Shown here piece by piece: positions 1 to 6,661 of a stretch of DNA of 42,020 bases (position 1 is the first letter of the stretch; each line of letters opens with the position of its first letter). This DNA is from Bacteroidota bacterium. Lineage in GTDB: Bacteria > Bacteroidota > Ignavibacteria > Ignavibacteriales > Ignavibacteriaceae. The notes beneath the pieces were generated by a model, which was not told the DNA's origin, did no database searches, and was given only the letters and a program-made list of their open reading frames with translations. Where the stretch lies: the NCBI GenBank assembly GCA_021824565.1, contig JAKAKL010000087.1:1-42020 (forward strand). Reading direction: 5' to 3'. The position numbers were made by a program, and so were the translations under genes.

Positions 1-99
1 TTGAGAAAGAAGACGAAGATTTTCGGATAAGTGATTAGCCGAAGTCGGCTTTAGACGAACCTAAAGCTACCGGCTTACAGCCGGTAGTTGTTTACTTTT
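1..99. repeat. 99-bp inverted repeat, left copy
   Basis: The first 99 bases are the exact reverse complement of 41893-41991. The repeat holds two palindromes, one around 68-88 (accggcttacagccggt core) and one around 38-54 (agccgaagtcggct core), which is typical of dispersed palindromic repeats. It supplies the last residues and the stop codon of the minus-strand PDZ-type ORF. Because the window begins at its first base, this may mark a contig end at a multicopy repeat rather than a biological terminus. Confidence 0.9.
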
Positions 100-371
100 A
101 TACTTTGGCTTTGATGAATCCCGTCTAAGTAAACTTCAATTTCTTCTTCCGATGAAAATTTATAATTATCAATTGATACAACAGTATCTCCTGCTTGAAG
201 TCCCGTATTATTTCCATATACTTTTTTTATAACTAGTACAGAACCGGAAGATTTGAATTTTATCGGTAAGTCAATTTTGAGAATGGTATGATATATCCCC
301 AATGCGCAGAATATAAAAATAATTCCGTCAATAGCTAGGATGGAGTGTAATGAATTAAAAAATCTTTGCAA
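75..371 (-). CDS. truncated PDZ-domain membrane protein
   Basis: This 98-aa ORF has an N-terminal hydrophobic segment (about residues 10-30) followed by a PDZ-like stretch with the carboxylate-binding and ridge pattern GLQAGDTVVSIDNYKF (about residues 57-72). PDZ domains bind C-terminal peptides and occur in membrane-bound proteases and secretion proteins. The last residues and the stop lie in the 99-bp repeat, so the domain is cut short and the rest of the protein is missing. The only start in frame is TTG at 371, just downstream of the stop codon at about 409-407, so the 5' end may also be damaged. It is a fragment of host or island origin and probably not functional. Confidence 0.45.
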   Translation of the reverse strand: MQRFFNSLHSILAIDGIIFIFCALGIYHTILKIDLPIKFKSSGSVLVIKKVYGNNTGLQAGDTVVSIDNYKFSSEEEIEVYLDGIHQSQSIKVNNYRL

Positions 372-558
372 TTCAGTACCCCAATCAATAATTTTAATTT
401 CACTTATCTACCGGAATCACATTGACCTTAAATAACATAGTCAAAAAGAAAAAGAATTGCAATTAAAATTTTAAGTGGTAGAAAAATATGTAAGAAGTCC
501 TCCATAATGAAGAATAGCCTCCTGCGCCGTGATAGATTTATTATAATAATCAATTAAC

Positions 559-690
559 AAAGATTGCTTAATTGATAAAATTAATTTGCAAACTTTACGT
601 CATTCATTCTCTTCAATGTTGGTTCAAAGTGGTGTTTCTCTTTAAGTAGTAAAATTATTGTTAAGTCACTCCTAATCGGTGGCTATTCCA
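559..690 (+). pseudogene. tyrosine recombinase (integrase) C-terminal remnant
   Basis: From 559 the plus strand reads KDCLIDKINLQTLRHSF, then SSMLVQSGVSL, a stop at 643-645, then in the same frame VVKLLLSHS and another stop at 673-675. This matches the catalytic C-terminus of phage and island integrases: LRHSF carries the R and H of the RxxH box, and GVSLxxVxxLLGH is the next helix. The internal stop replaces the usual Tyr codon by a single change (TAT to TAA), and the Gly of the GH motif is Ser. No N-terminal part or catalytic tyrosine is found. It is a fossil, and the likely source of the tRNA-associated scar at 6492-6533. Confidence 0.7.
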
Positions 691-833
691 AAGGATGCCA
701 TTTTATTTATATTTTAAAAATAATATCTCCTGTAGGTAGAAGCGAGTTTATTTTCGTAGCAAGCTTATCTGCTTCAATTATTATCATTAAAAGAAATTTG
801 AAAAATTGCACTTCATTTCAATAATTCACCCCT

Positions 834-864
834 AAAAAACCTTACGAAATAGCGTAGGTTTTTG
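834..864 (+). terminator. hairpin with T-run
   Basis: An A-run and CCTTACG pair with CGTAGG and a T-run around a short loop, with one bulge. This resembles a bidirectional intrinsic terminator in the otherwise gene-free stretch 372-1099. Apart from the integrase remnant I see no gene there. Confidence 0.4.
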
Positions 865-1099
865 GCAGTTTATTTGTCGCTGTACGTCTAAATTTTCTAT
901 GACCCATACTTTTCCCCTACTCATAAATAATCATCCCCTCTAACTTCATCAATTAAATCTTTTTTTCTTGCGTTTTAACGTGAAACTAAACTATTAACAT
1001 TAATCTTTTCAGTAAAAAAATACTTCCTATTTTTGAAACTTAAGTTTTCAGAGAAATTATTTCTGCTGCTTTCATAGCTTCTAAAATTCTAACAACTCC

Positions 1100-1297
1100 A
1101 TGTATTTCTCCGTAAACGACCCCGCATATTTTGAAGAACTCTCCCTTTTGTTAATACCTCAGGGACATGAAAATGACCCCCGCTTCATGTTAGCAGCTAA
1201 GGCAATCATCCTCTTCTTTTTCAAATCCGGAGAATTCGGCCCTAGATCCACCAATGATCCGCCATCCCTATTTAAAAAGTTTGAAGAATCAACTTAA
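1100..1297 (+). CDS. small hypothetical protein, possibly a remnant
   Basis: A 65-aa ORF with an aromatic and hydrophobic core (AAKAIILFFF around residues 32-41) and a charged C-terminus. I do not recognise a family. It has no clear ribosome binding site, sits between a decayed integrase and an intrinsic terminator, and is followed by low-complexity pyrimidine-rich sequence. It may be a remnant of a larger gene of the island. Confidence 0.3.
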   Translation: MYFSVNDPAYFEELSLLLIPQGHENDPRFMLAAKAIILFFFKSGEFGPRSTNDPPSLFKKFEEST

Positions 1298-1334
1298 GGA
1301 TGTTATCAAATGTCAAAATATTGTTTTCATCATT

Positions 1335-1392
1335 CCATTATTCCACTACTCCACGCTTCTTAAATTCCATCACTCCACCCTTCCAACTCACT
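1335..1392. repeat. pyrimidine-rich dispersed repeat (ttccatnattccac type)
   Basis: Several near-copies of attccactactcca / ttccatcactcca follow each other. A related stretch occurs at 36950-36985 beside gemA. It looks like a dispersed spacer repeat, not coding sequence. Confidence 0.5.
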
Positions 1393-1423
1393 ATTCTAAT
1401 TCACCTGCCGGTTAGGCAGGTTT

Positions 1424-1460
1424 ACGGCAGCATTTCCCATTTGCTGCCGTTTTATAGTTT
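1424..1460 (+). terminator. intrinsic terminator upstream of hsdM
   Basis: ACGGCAGCA (1424-1432) pairs perfectly with TGCTGCCGT (1442-1450), followed by a T-rich run. A smaller CCTGCC/GGCAGG hairpin precedes it at 1405-1420. It would isolate the restriction-modification operon from upstream transcription. Confidence 0.65.
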
Positions 1461-1571
1461 TTACTAAATATTTCCAACTAAGTATTTCACATTAACACAA
1501 AATTTCTTAATATATACGCATGAAAAACAAGTACTTTCTGAAAGATTAAATTTATAGGGGGTCCTCACCTG

Positions 1572-3164
1572 ATGCCTAAGAAAAACAACACTCCAAACGA
1601 TGAACCTTTAGAAAAAAAACTTTGGGGCGCAGCCGATAAACTCCGCAAGAATATGGACGCTGCAGAATACAAACACGTTGTATCGGGTCTTATATTCTTA
1701 AAATACATTTCCGATGCACACGAAGAACTTTATCAGAAATTAATTGAACAAAAAAGCGAAGGCGCCGACCCGGAAGACAAAAACGAATACACCGCAGAAA
1801 AAGTTTTCTATGTCCCTCCCTCAGCACGTTGGAAATGGATACAAGGCAGAGCATCACTTCCGACTATTGGCAAAGATGTCGATGATGCCATGGACGCTAT
1901 CGAAAAAGATAATCCTTCCTTAAAAGGCGTTCTTCCAAAAGTGTACGCACAAGAAAAATTAGATAAAGCAACTGTAGGCGGTTTAATCAATTTAATCGGA
2001 ACTGCTGCGCTTGGCACTAAAGAAGCTCAAAGCAAAGATGTTCTCGGCAAAGTTTATGAATATTTTCTCGGTCAATTTGCCCTTGCAGAAGGAAGAAAAG
2101 GCGGACAGTTCTATACACCGTCAAGTGTTGTAAGATTATTAGTTGAAATGCTCGAGCCTTACGAAGGAAGAGTATTCGATCCATGTTGCGGCAGCGGCGG
2201 CATGTTTGTTCAAAGCGAAAAATTTATTAAAGCTCACACCGATCATTATAAAAAGAAAAATGGAAATGGTTTATCATTCAATCCTTTAGACCGCATTTCT
2301 ATCTATGGACAAGAAAGCAATCAAACAACCTGGCGTTTGGCAAAGATGAATCTTTCAATTCGCGGTATTGACAGCACTAACGTTAAATGGAATAATGAAG
2401 GAAGCTTTCTAAACGATGCCCATAAAGATCTGAAAGCAGATTATGTCCTAGCTAATCCGCCGTTCAATGACAGCGACTGGTCCGGTGAGCTATTAAAAAA
2501 TGATGCACGCTGGAAAATCTTAGGTGAAAATTTAATTCCTCCATCCGGTAACGCAAACTATGCCTGGATTATGCATTTCCTTTATCATCTTGCGCCAACC
2601 GGTCAAGCCGGATTTGTTCTCTCCAAAGGTTCGCTTACTACACAGACAAATACTGAAGGAGAAATAAGAAAGACACTAATTGAAAAAGGATTGGTTGACT
2701 GCATAGTAAATCTTCCAACTAAATTATTTCTCAACACACAAATACCCGCTTGCCTTTGGTTCCTGTCGCGCAATAAATCCAACGGTGGCTTTAGAGACAG
2801 AAATAATGAAATCCTTTTTATTGATGCAAGAAACCTTGGATATTTGGTAAACCGCAGAAACCGTGATCTTAGCGAAGAAGATATAAATAAAATTTCCAGC
2901 ACATATCACCAATGGAGGGGCAAGGAAGGCGGCTATAAAGATGTTGCCGGTTTCTGTAAATCCGCAGCCTTAGATGAAGTTAGGAAACTTAATTATGTTC
3001 TGACTCCCGGTAGATATGTTGGCTTACCCGATGATGAAGATGATTTTAATTTCGTTGAACGGTTTACTTCATTAAAGGCAGAATTAGAAAAACAGTTGGC
3101 TGAAGAACAACAACTTAATGAAGCTATAATTACAAATTTGAATAAAATAATTCTTAAAAAGTAA
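1572..3164 (+). CDS. hsdM: type I restriction-modification methyltransferase subunit HsdM
   Basis: This is the N6-adenine methyltransferase subunit of a type I restriction-modification system. It works as an M2S complex with HsdS and transfers methyl from S-adenosylmethionine to adenine. The 530-aa product has the N-terminal helical HsdM domain (about 10-150), the SAM-binding motif I DPCCGSGG beginning at D203 and the catalytic NPPF at 295-298, with the length usual for the family. The ATG at 1572 follows a purine-rich aggggg with long spacing. It is the first gene of a same-strand cluster with the ORF6N gene, hsdS and an Mrr-type nuclease. No hsdR is visible. The only oddity is the palindrome-filled gap after its stop. 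Confidence 0.97.
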   Translation: MPKKNNTPNDEPLEKKLWGAADKLRKNMDAAEYKHVVSGLIFLKYISDAHEELYQKLIEQKSEGADPEDKNEYTAEKVFYVPPSARWKWIQGRASLPTIGKDVDDAMDAIEKDNPSLKGVLPKVYAQEKLDKATVGGLINLIGTAALGTKEAQSKDVLGKVYEYFLGQFALAEGRKGGQFYTPSSVVRLLVEMLEPYEGRVFDPCCGSGGMFVQSEKFIKAHTDHYKKKNGNGLSFNPLDRISIYGQESNQTTWRLAKMNLSIRGIDSTNVKWNNEGSFLNDAHKDLKADYVLANPPFNDSDWSGELLKNDARWKILGENLIPPSGNANYAWIMHFLYHLAPTGQAGFVLSKGSLTTQTNTEGEIRKTLIEKGLVDCIVNLPTKLFLNTQIPACLWFLSRNKSNGGFRDRNNEILFIDARNLGYLVNRRNRDLSEEDINKISSTYHQWRGKEGGYKDVAGFCKSAALDEVRKLNYVLTPGRYVGLPDDEDDFNFVERFTSLKAELEKQLAEEQQLNEAIITNLNKIILKK

Positions 3165-3167
3165 TTA

Positions 3168-3236
3168 TTTGTGCAAGCGCCGCTTGCACAAACTATGCAT
3201 AATATCATAAATGTTATCCGGTCGCAATTTGCGACC
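3168..3236. repeat. two perfect palindromes between hsdM and the ORF6N gene
   Basis: TTTGTGCAAGCG and CGCTTGCACAAA (3168-3192) are 12-bp arms around one base. GGTCGCAA and TTGCGACC (3220-3236) are 8-bp arms around one base. They fill most of the 97-base gap and could act as hairpins or protein sites. Their form fits dispersed repeats rather than a unique operator. Confidence 0.6.
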
Positions 3237-3261
3237 TCAGAAAAATAAACTGAATTAATAA

Positions 3262-4167
3262 ATGGAAATACACAAAAACAAATTAGTAGTTTACGACTCA
3301 TCCACCATCCAACGGAAAATTTATACTATTCGAAATGTTCAAGTAATGTTGGATAGAGATTTAGCAGAGTTGTACCAAGTCAAGGCTATTAGGTTAAGAG
3401 AGCAAGTTAAAAGAAATTCAAAAAGATTCCCTCCCGATTTCATGTTTCAGCTAACTAATGATGAGGTAGATTTCATGGTATCGCAAAATGCGATACCATC
3501 AAAGAAACATCTCGGCGGGTATTTGCCTTATGTGTTTACAGAGCAGGGCGTCGCTAACTTAGCTAGTGTGCTCAACAGTGATCGAGCAATTGAAGTAAAT
3601 ATACAAATTATGCGTGCCTTCGTTGTAATGCGTAAGTTTATTATAAATAACGCTCAACTGTTTCAGCGTATTGATAATGTCGAAAGAAGACAGCTTGAAC
3701 ATGAAATTAAAACTGATAAAAAATTCAATGAAGTCTTTGATGCTCTGCAAAGTAAAGAATTAGATCCTAAGCAAGGAATCTTTTACGACGGACAAATCTT
3801 TGACGCTTATAAATTTGTATCCGGACTTATCCGCAAAGCGGAAAAATCTATCCTTCTGATTGATAACTACATTGATGAAACCGTTCTCTCTTTATTTACC
3901 AAACGTAAGCATAATGTTGCTGTTACAATTTTCACTAAAGAAATTTCCAAACCCTTATCTCTCGATATAACCAAATTTAATTCGCAGTACCAGCCGGTTG
4001 AGGTAAAAATATTTAAGAACTCCCATGATAGATTTATCATTATTGATAACAAAGATGTCTATCACTTCGGCGCTTCTCTTAAAGACCTTGGCAAGAAATG
4101 GTTCGCCTTCTCAAAATTTGATAAAAGCGCAATTGAACTATTACAAAAGCTTGATGAGAAAAATTAA
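3262..4167 (+). CDS. ORF6N-domain protein with degenerate PLD-like C-terminus
   Basis: A 301-aa protein encoded inside a type I restriction locus. Residues about 13-115 form an ORF6N-type DNA-binding domain (RNVQVMLDRDLAELYQV, then LPYVFTEQGVANLASVL). The C-terminal part (about 165-290) ends in a phospholipase-D-like motif, H255-D-R-F-I-I-I-D262, followed by YHFGASLKDLGKKWFAFS. Canonical PLD nucleases have HxK(x4)D, so the lysine is replaced by arginine. Such genes often sit between hsdM and hsdS in Bacteroidota, and their role is not established. A short palindrome (ggtatcgca/tgcgatacc, about 3477-3498) is embedded in frame in the first domain. It could be a regulator or an accessory nuclease of the system. 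Confidence 0.85.
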   Translation: MEIHKNKLVVYDSSTIQRKIYTIRNVQVMLDRDLAELYQVKAIRLREQVKRNSKRFPPDFMFQLTNDEVDFMVSQNAIPSKKHLGGYLPYVFTEQGVANLASVLNSDRAIEVNIQIMRAFVVMRKFIINNAQLFQRIDNVERRQLEHEIKTDKKFNEVFDALQSKELDPKQGIFYDGQIFDAYKFVSGLIRKAEKSILLIDNYIDETVLSLFTKRKHNVAVTIFTKEISKPLSLDITKFNSQYQPVEVKIFKNSHDRFIIIDNKDVYHFGASLKDLGKKWFAFSKFDKSAIELLQKLDEKN

Positions 4168-4201
4168 TGAGTGAGTGGAAAGAAAATAAATGTCTGAACT
4201 G

Positions 4202-4258
4202 TGATTCTTCTGATTTTAGGATTACAATGATTAACAAAGAGAAAAATCAGAGGAATCA
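4202..4258 (+). promoter_or_regulatory. long hairpin covering the hsdS ribosome binding site
   Basis: TGATTCTTCTGATTTT (4202-4217) pairs with AAAATCAGAGGAATCA (4243-4258), 15 of 16 bases, with a 25-base loop. The 3' arm contains the purine-rich GAGGAA ribosome binding site and ends directly before the hsdS ATG at 4259. Folding would hide the site and could limit HsdS synthesis. The element also looks like a known type of dispersed repeat, so regulation is inference. Confidence 0.5.
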
Positions 4259-5326
4259 ATGAATCAAAAAAATCATAATTCAGGCAATGAGTGGAAAAAA
4301 TATAAATGGGGAGATTTAGCAACTCTTGAATATGGAAAGGGTTTAGGGAATTACTTACGCGAAGATGGGAAATATCCTGTTTATGGAACTAATGGTAGAA
4401 TTGGGACCACAGATAATTTATTATGCCCATTTCCCAGTATAGTAGTTGGAAGAAAAGGCGCTTACCGCGGAATTCATTATTCCAAAACACCATTCTATGT
4501 TATTGACACTGCATTTTTCTTAAATCCAAAAATTCCCGATTTGGATATTACTTTTGCTTACTATCAATTGCTTACTGTTGATATAAACTATATGGATAGT
4601 GGTTCTGCAATTCCCTCAACAAGTAGAGAAGATTTTTATGACATCGATATTTTTCTTCCACCAATAAATGAGCAACGCTCCATCGCCTCAATCCTTTCCA
4701 GCTTAGACGACAAAATAGATTTACTCCACCGCCAAAACAAAACCTTAGAGCAACTCGCAGAAACACTTTTTAGGCAGTGGTTTGTGGAGGAAGCGGATGA
4801 GAATTGGGTAAAAGGATTACTTGAAGATTTTGTTAACATTGCTTATGGTAAGAATCTCCCTACCAGCAAATTATTAAAGCGTGGTTATCCCGTTTTTGGA
4901 GGTAATGGACGAATAGGATTTTATGATAAATTTTTATATGAATTGCCTCAGGTTTTGGTTTCATGTAGAGGTGAAGCTTCTGGTGTAGTTAATATTTCAC
5001 TTCCTAAATCATTTGTTACTAATAATTCTTTGGTACTTGAAATCAAGGATAATAATATCACTTTTGAATTCCTTAAATATTTTTCGCTTTTTACAGATTT
5101 CAAAGTTTATATAACTGGTTCAGCTCAACCTCAAATAACCATTGAGACTCTTAAACAAGCTGATTTTTTCTTACCGCCTTTAGACTTAATAAATAGATTT
5201 TCTAATTTAGTCGGAGATTATGAAATAAAAAGATCAAAAAATAAAATTCAAATTCAAGTCCTCACTCAACTTCGGGATACACTTTTACCAAAGTTGATAA
5301 GTGGAGAAGTGAGAGTAAAAATTTAA
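4259..5326 (+). CDS. hsdS: type I restriction-modification specificity subunit HsdS
   Basis: This is the target-recognition subunit that gives HsdM its sequence specificity. The 355 aa are built as two similar halves. The first has a target recognition domain (about 8-140, with YPVYGTNGRIG) and a conserved helical spacer (about 143-182, EQRSIASILSSLDDKIDLL). The second has a recognition domain (about 185-315, with YPVFGGNGRIG) and a C-terminal helix (about 316-350). The repeated GxNGRIG pattern in both halves shows the internal duplication. The length is at the short end for full two-domain HsdS. The start is set by GAGGAATCA upstream of ATG 4259. Confidence 0.95.
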   Translation: MNQKNHNSGNEWKKYKWGDLATLEYGKGLGNYLREDGKYPVYGTNGRIGTTDNLLCPFPSIVVGRKGAYRGIHYSKTPFYVIDTAFFLNPKIPDLDITFAYYQLLTVDINYMDSGSAIPSTSREDFYDIDIFLPPINEQRSIASILSSLDDKIDLLHRQNKTLEQLAETLFRQWFVEEADENWVKGLLEDFVNIAYGKNLPTSKLLKRGYPVFGGNGRIGFYDKFLYELPQVLVSCRGEASGVVNISLPKSFVTNNSLVLEIKDNNITFEFLKYFSLFTDFKVYITGSAQPQITIETLKQADFFLPPLDLINRFSNLVGDYEIKRSKNKIQIQVLTQLRDTLLPKLISGEVRVKI

Positions 5327-5336
5327 AGGAAACTAT

Positions 5337-6311
5337 ATGCCAGAATTATATTGTGTACGTGCTGAATTTGGTAAATATACTGATCTTTTTCTGAAAGGAA
5401 ATTATATTGCAATTGGCTGGATGTCGCATACTGATTTAACCAATATTAAAAGCAGAGACGAATTATACCCACTTTACAAAAAAGAACATCCAACTGATAC
5501 AAGTAATGTAGTGATTGGTCAACAGGTTGGGCAGATAGCAAGATTTCTTTTAGAAATTAAAGCTGGTGATTATGTAATTACACCGAGTAGCGATACCGAA
5601 TATATTTATTTTGGTATTGTTGATAACGACCCATCTTATTTTTTCGCTGATGAATTAGACGGTTGTCCATATTTTCACCGTAGAAAAGTTAAATGGCATA
5701 AAACCCCAATTCAAAGGAGCTCATTCTCTGTCCCATTTCAAAATACTATTCGCTCTTCATTGACAGTTTTTTCTATATCGCATAAAAAGAATTTTTTCGA
5801 AACAATCGGAAGAAAAGATCTTATATCTGTTAGTGAAATCCATAGTGAATATGATTATTACACAACAGTGCTCAACAGAATTTTGGAATTAGATGATAAA
5901 GAATTTGAAATACTCATTACTCATTTACTAACTGCTTTGGGTTTTGAAGGCTCAGAACATCACGGCAAGGTCGGAGATGGAGGTGTAGATGCGACTGGAG
6001 AACTCAATGTATCCAACATGGCAAAAGTTAAGGTTTATGTTCAGGCTAAACGATATAAGTTAGGTACCAAGATTAATTCCAATACTGTAAAAGCACTAAG
6101 ACAAAGCATACCCTTTGGTGGGCAAGGTGCTTTTATTGCCACTTGTGATTTTCAAAGTGCAGCAAAAGAAGTTGCATTAGAGCAAGGGTTTCCTCGTATT
6201 GGTTTAATAAATGGAAATCAATTAGTAGATATTTTAGTTGAACATTGGGAGGATATCCCAATTGAATTTAAAGAAAATCTTAATTTAAAATTAGGTCTTG
6301 TCATTGCATAG
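5337..6311 (+). CDS. Mrr-type restriction endonuclease with PUA/EVE-like N-terminus
   Basis: A 324-aa putative DNA endonuclease starting 10 bases after hsdS, so probably co-transcribed with it. The C-terminal part (about 185-310) has the Mrr_cat signature: FEILITHLLTALGFEG, then D218 in GVDATG and Q236-A-K238, the D...QxK catalytic core of the PD-(D/E)xK fold. The N-terminal part (about 1-150) has a beta-rich pattern with GDYVITPSSD, YFGIVD and RRKVKWH, resembling PUA/EVE-type modified-base readers. That assignment is tentative. It has no helicase or translocase motifs, unlike HsdR. It may be the nuclease of this locus or an independent modification-dependent enzyme. Confidence 0.85.
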   Translation: MPELYCVRAEFGKYTDLFLKGNYIAIGWMSHTDLTNIKSRDELYPLYKKEHPTDTSNVVIGQQVGQIARFLLEIKAGDYVITPSSDTEYIYFGIVDNDPSYFFADELDGCPYFHRRKVKWHKTPIQRSSFSVPFQNTIRSSLTVFSISHKKNFFETIGRKDLISVSEIHSEYDYYTTVLNRILELDDKEFEILITHLLTALGFEGSEHHGKVGDGGVDATGELNVSNMAKVKVYVQAKRYKLGTKINSNTVKALRQSIPFGGQGAFIATCDFQSAAKEVALEQGFPRIGLINGNQLVDILVEHWEDIPIEFKENLNLKLGLVIA

Positions 6312-6491
6312 TATATTTCAAGTATAAAAAATTCAAATTCGCACAACGAAAAGCTGCTGGATAAAAATTTGCAAAAGTTGTAAGTGTAAAAGTGAAACTA
6401 AATAGGACAACCGGCGCAAAATAAACAATTACTAAAACTGCAACAAATATAAAATTATTTTTCCCATTGAGTTGTCGTGTTTATAAGCATA

Positions 6492-6533
6492 TTCCCAAGC
6501 TGAATGTCGCGGGTTCGAACCCCGTCGCTCGCT
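6492..6533 (+). tRNA. 3' half of a tRNA-Gly(CCC), attachment-site scar
   Basis: The sequence from the anticodon loop TTCCCAA (6492-6498) onward reads as a normal tRNA: anticodon-stem 3' arm GCTGA, variable loop ATGTC, T-stem GCGGG / CCCGT around TTCGAAC (6514-6520), acceptor strand CGCTCGC and discriminator T (6533). The 5' half is missing: the bases before the loop do not pair with GCTGA, and no acceptor partner lies within 100 bases upstream. This is what the distal end of an element integrated in a tRNA gene looks like. It should be non-functional. Confidence 0.75.
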
Positions 6534-6540
6534 CTTGTTA

Positions 6541-6571
6541 AAATGCCGAAAATTTAGGGTTTTCGGCATTT
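6541..6571 (+). terminator. hairpin after the tRNA fragment
   Basis: AAATGCCGAAAA (6541-6552) pairs perfectly with TTTTCGGCATTT (6560-6571) around a 7-base loop, followed by t-rich sequence. It is likely the original terminator of the tRNA transcript. The rest of the gap 6312-6661 holds the tRNA fragment and no gene that I can support. Confidence 0.7.
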
Positions 6572-6661
6572 CTGTTTTAAATGATTTTGTTGATTTGCTC
6601 TATTCCGTCCTATTCAGTCGCATTTTATATTACAATTCATATTACAAATTATTTTTCTTTA

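Noticed and set aside
6481-6533. Complete tRNA gene
   Set aside because: Only the 3' half folds. No acceptor 5' strand or D-arm is found upstream.
6571-6660. Right phage end (Mu-type TG...CA termini with 5-bp target duplication)
   Set aside because: I compared the 5 bases before each TG in 6571-6660 with the 5 bases after each CA in 41557-41800 and found no match, so I do not call the exact termini.
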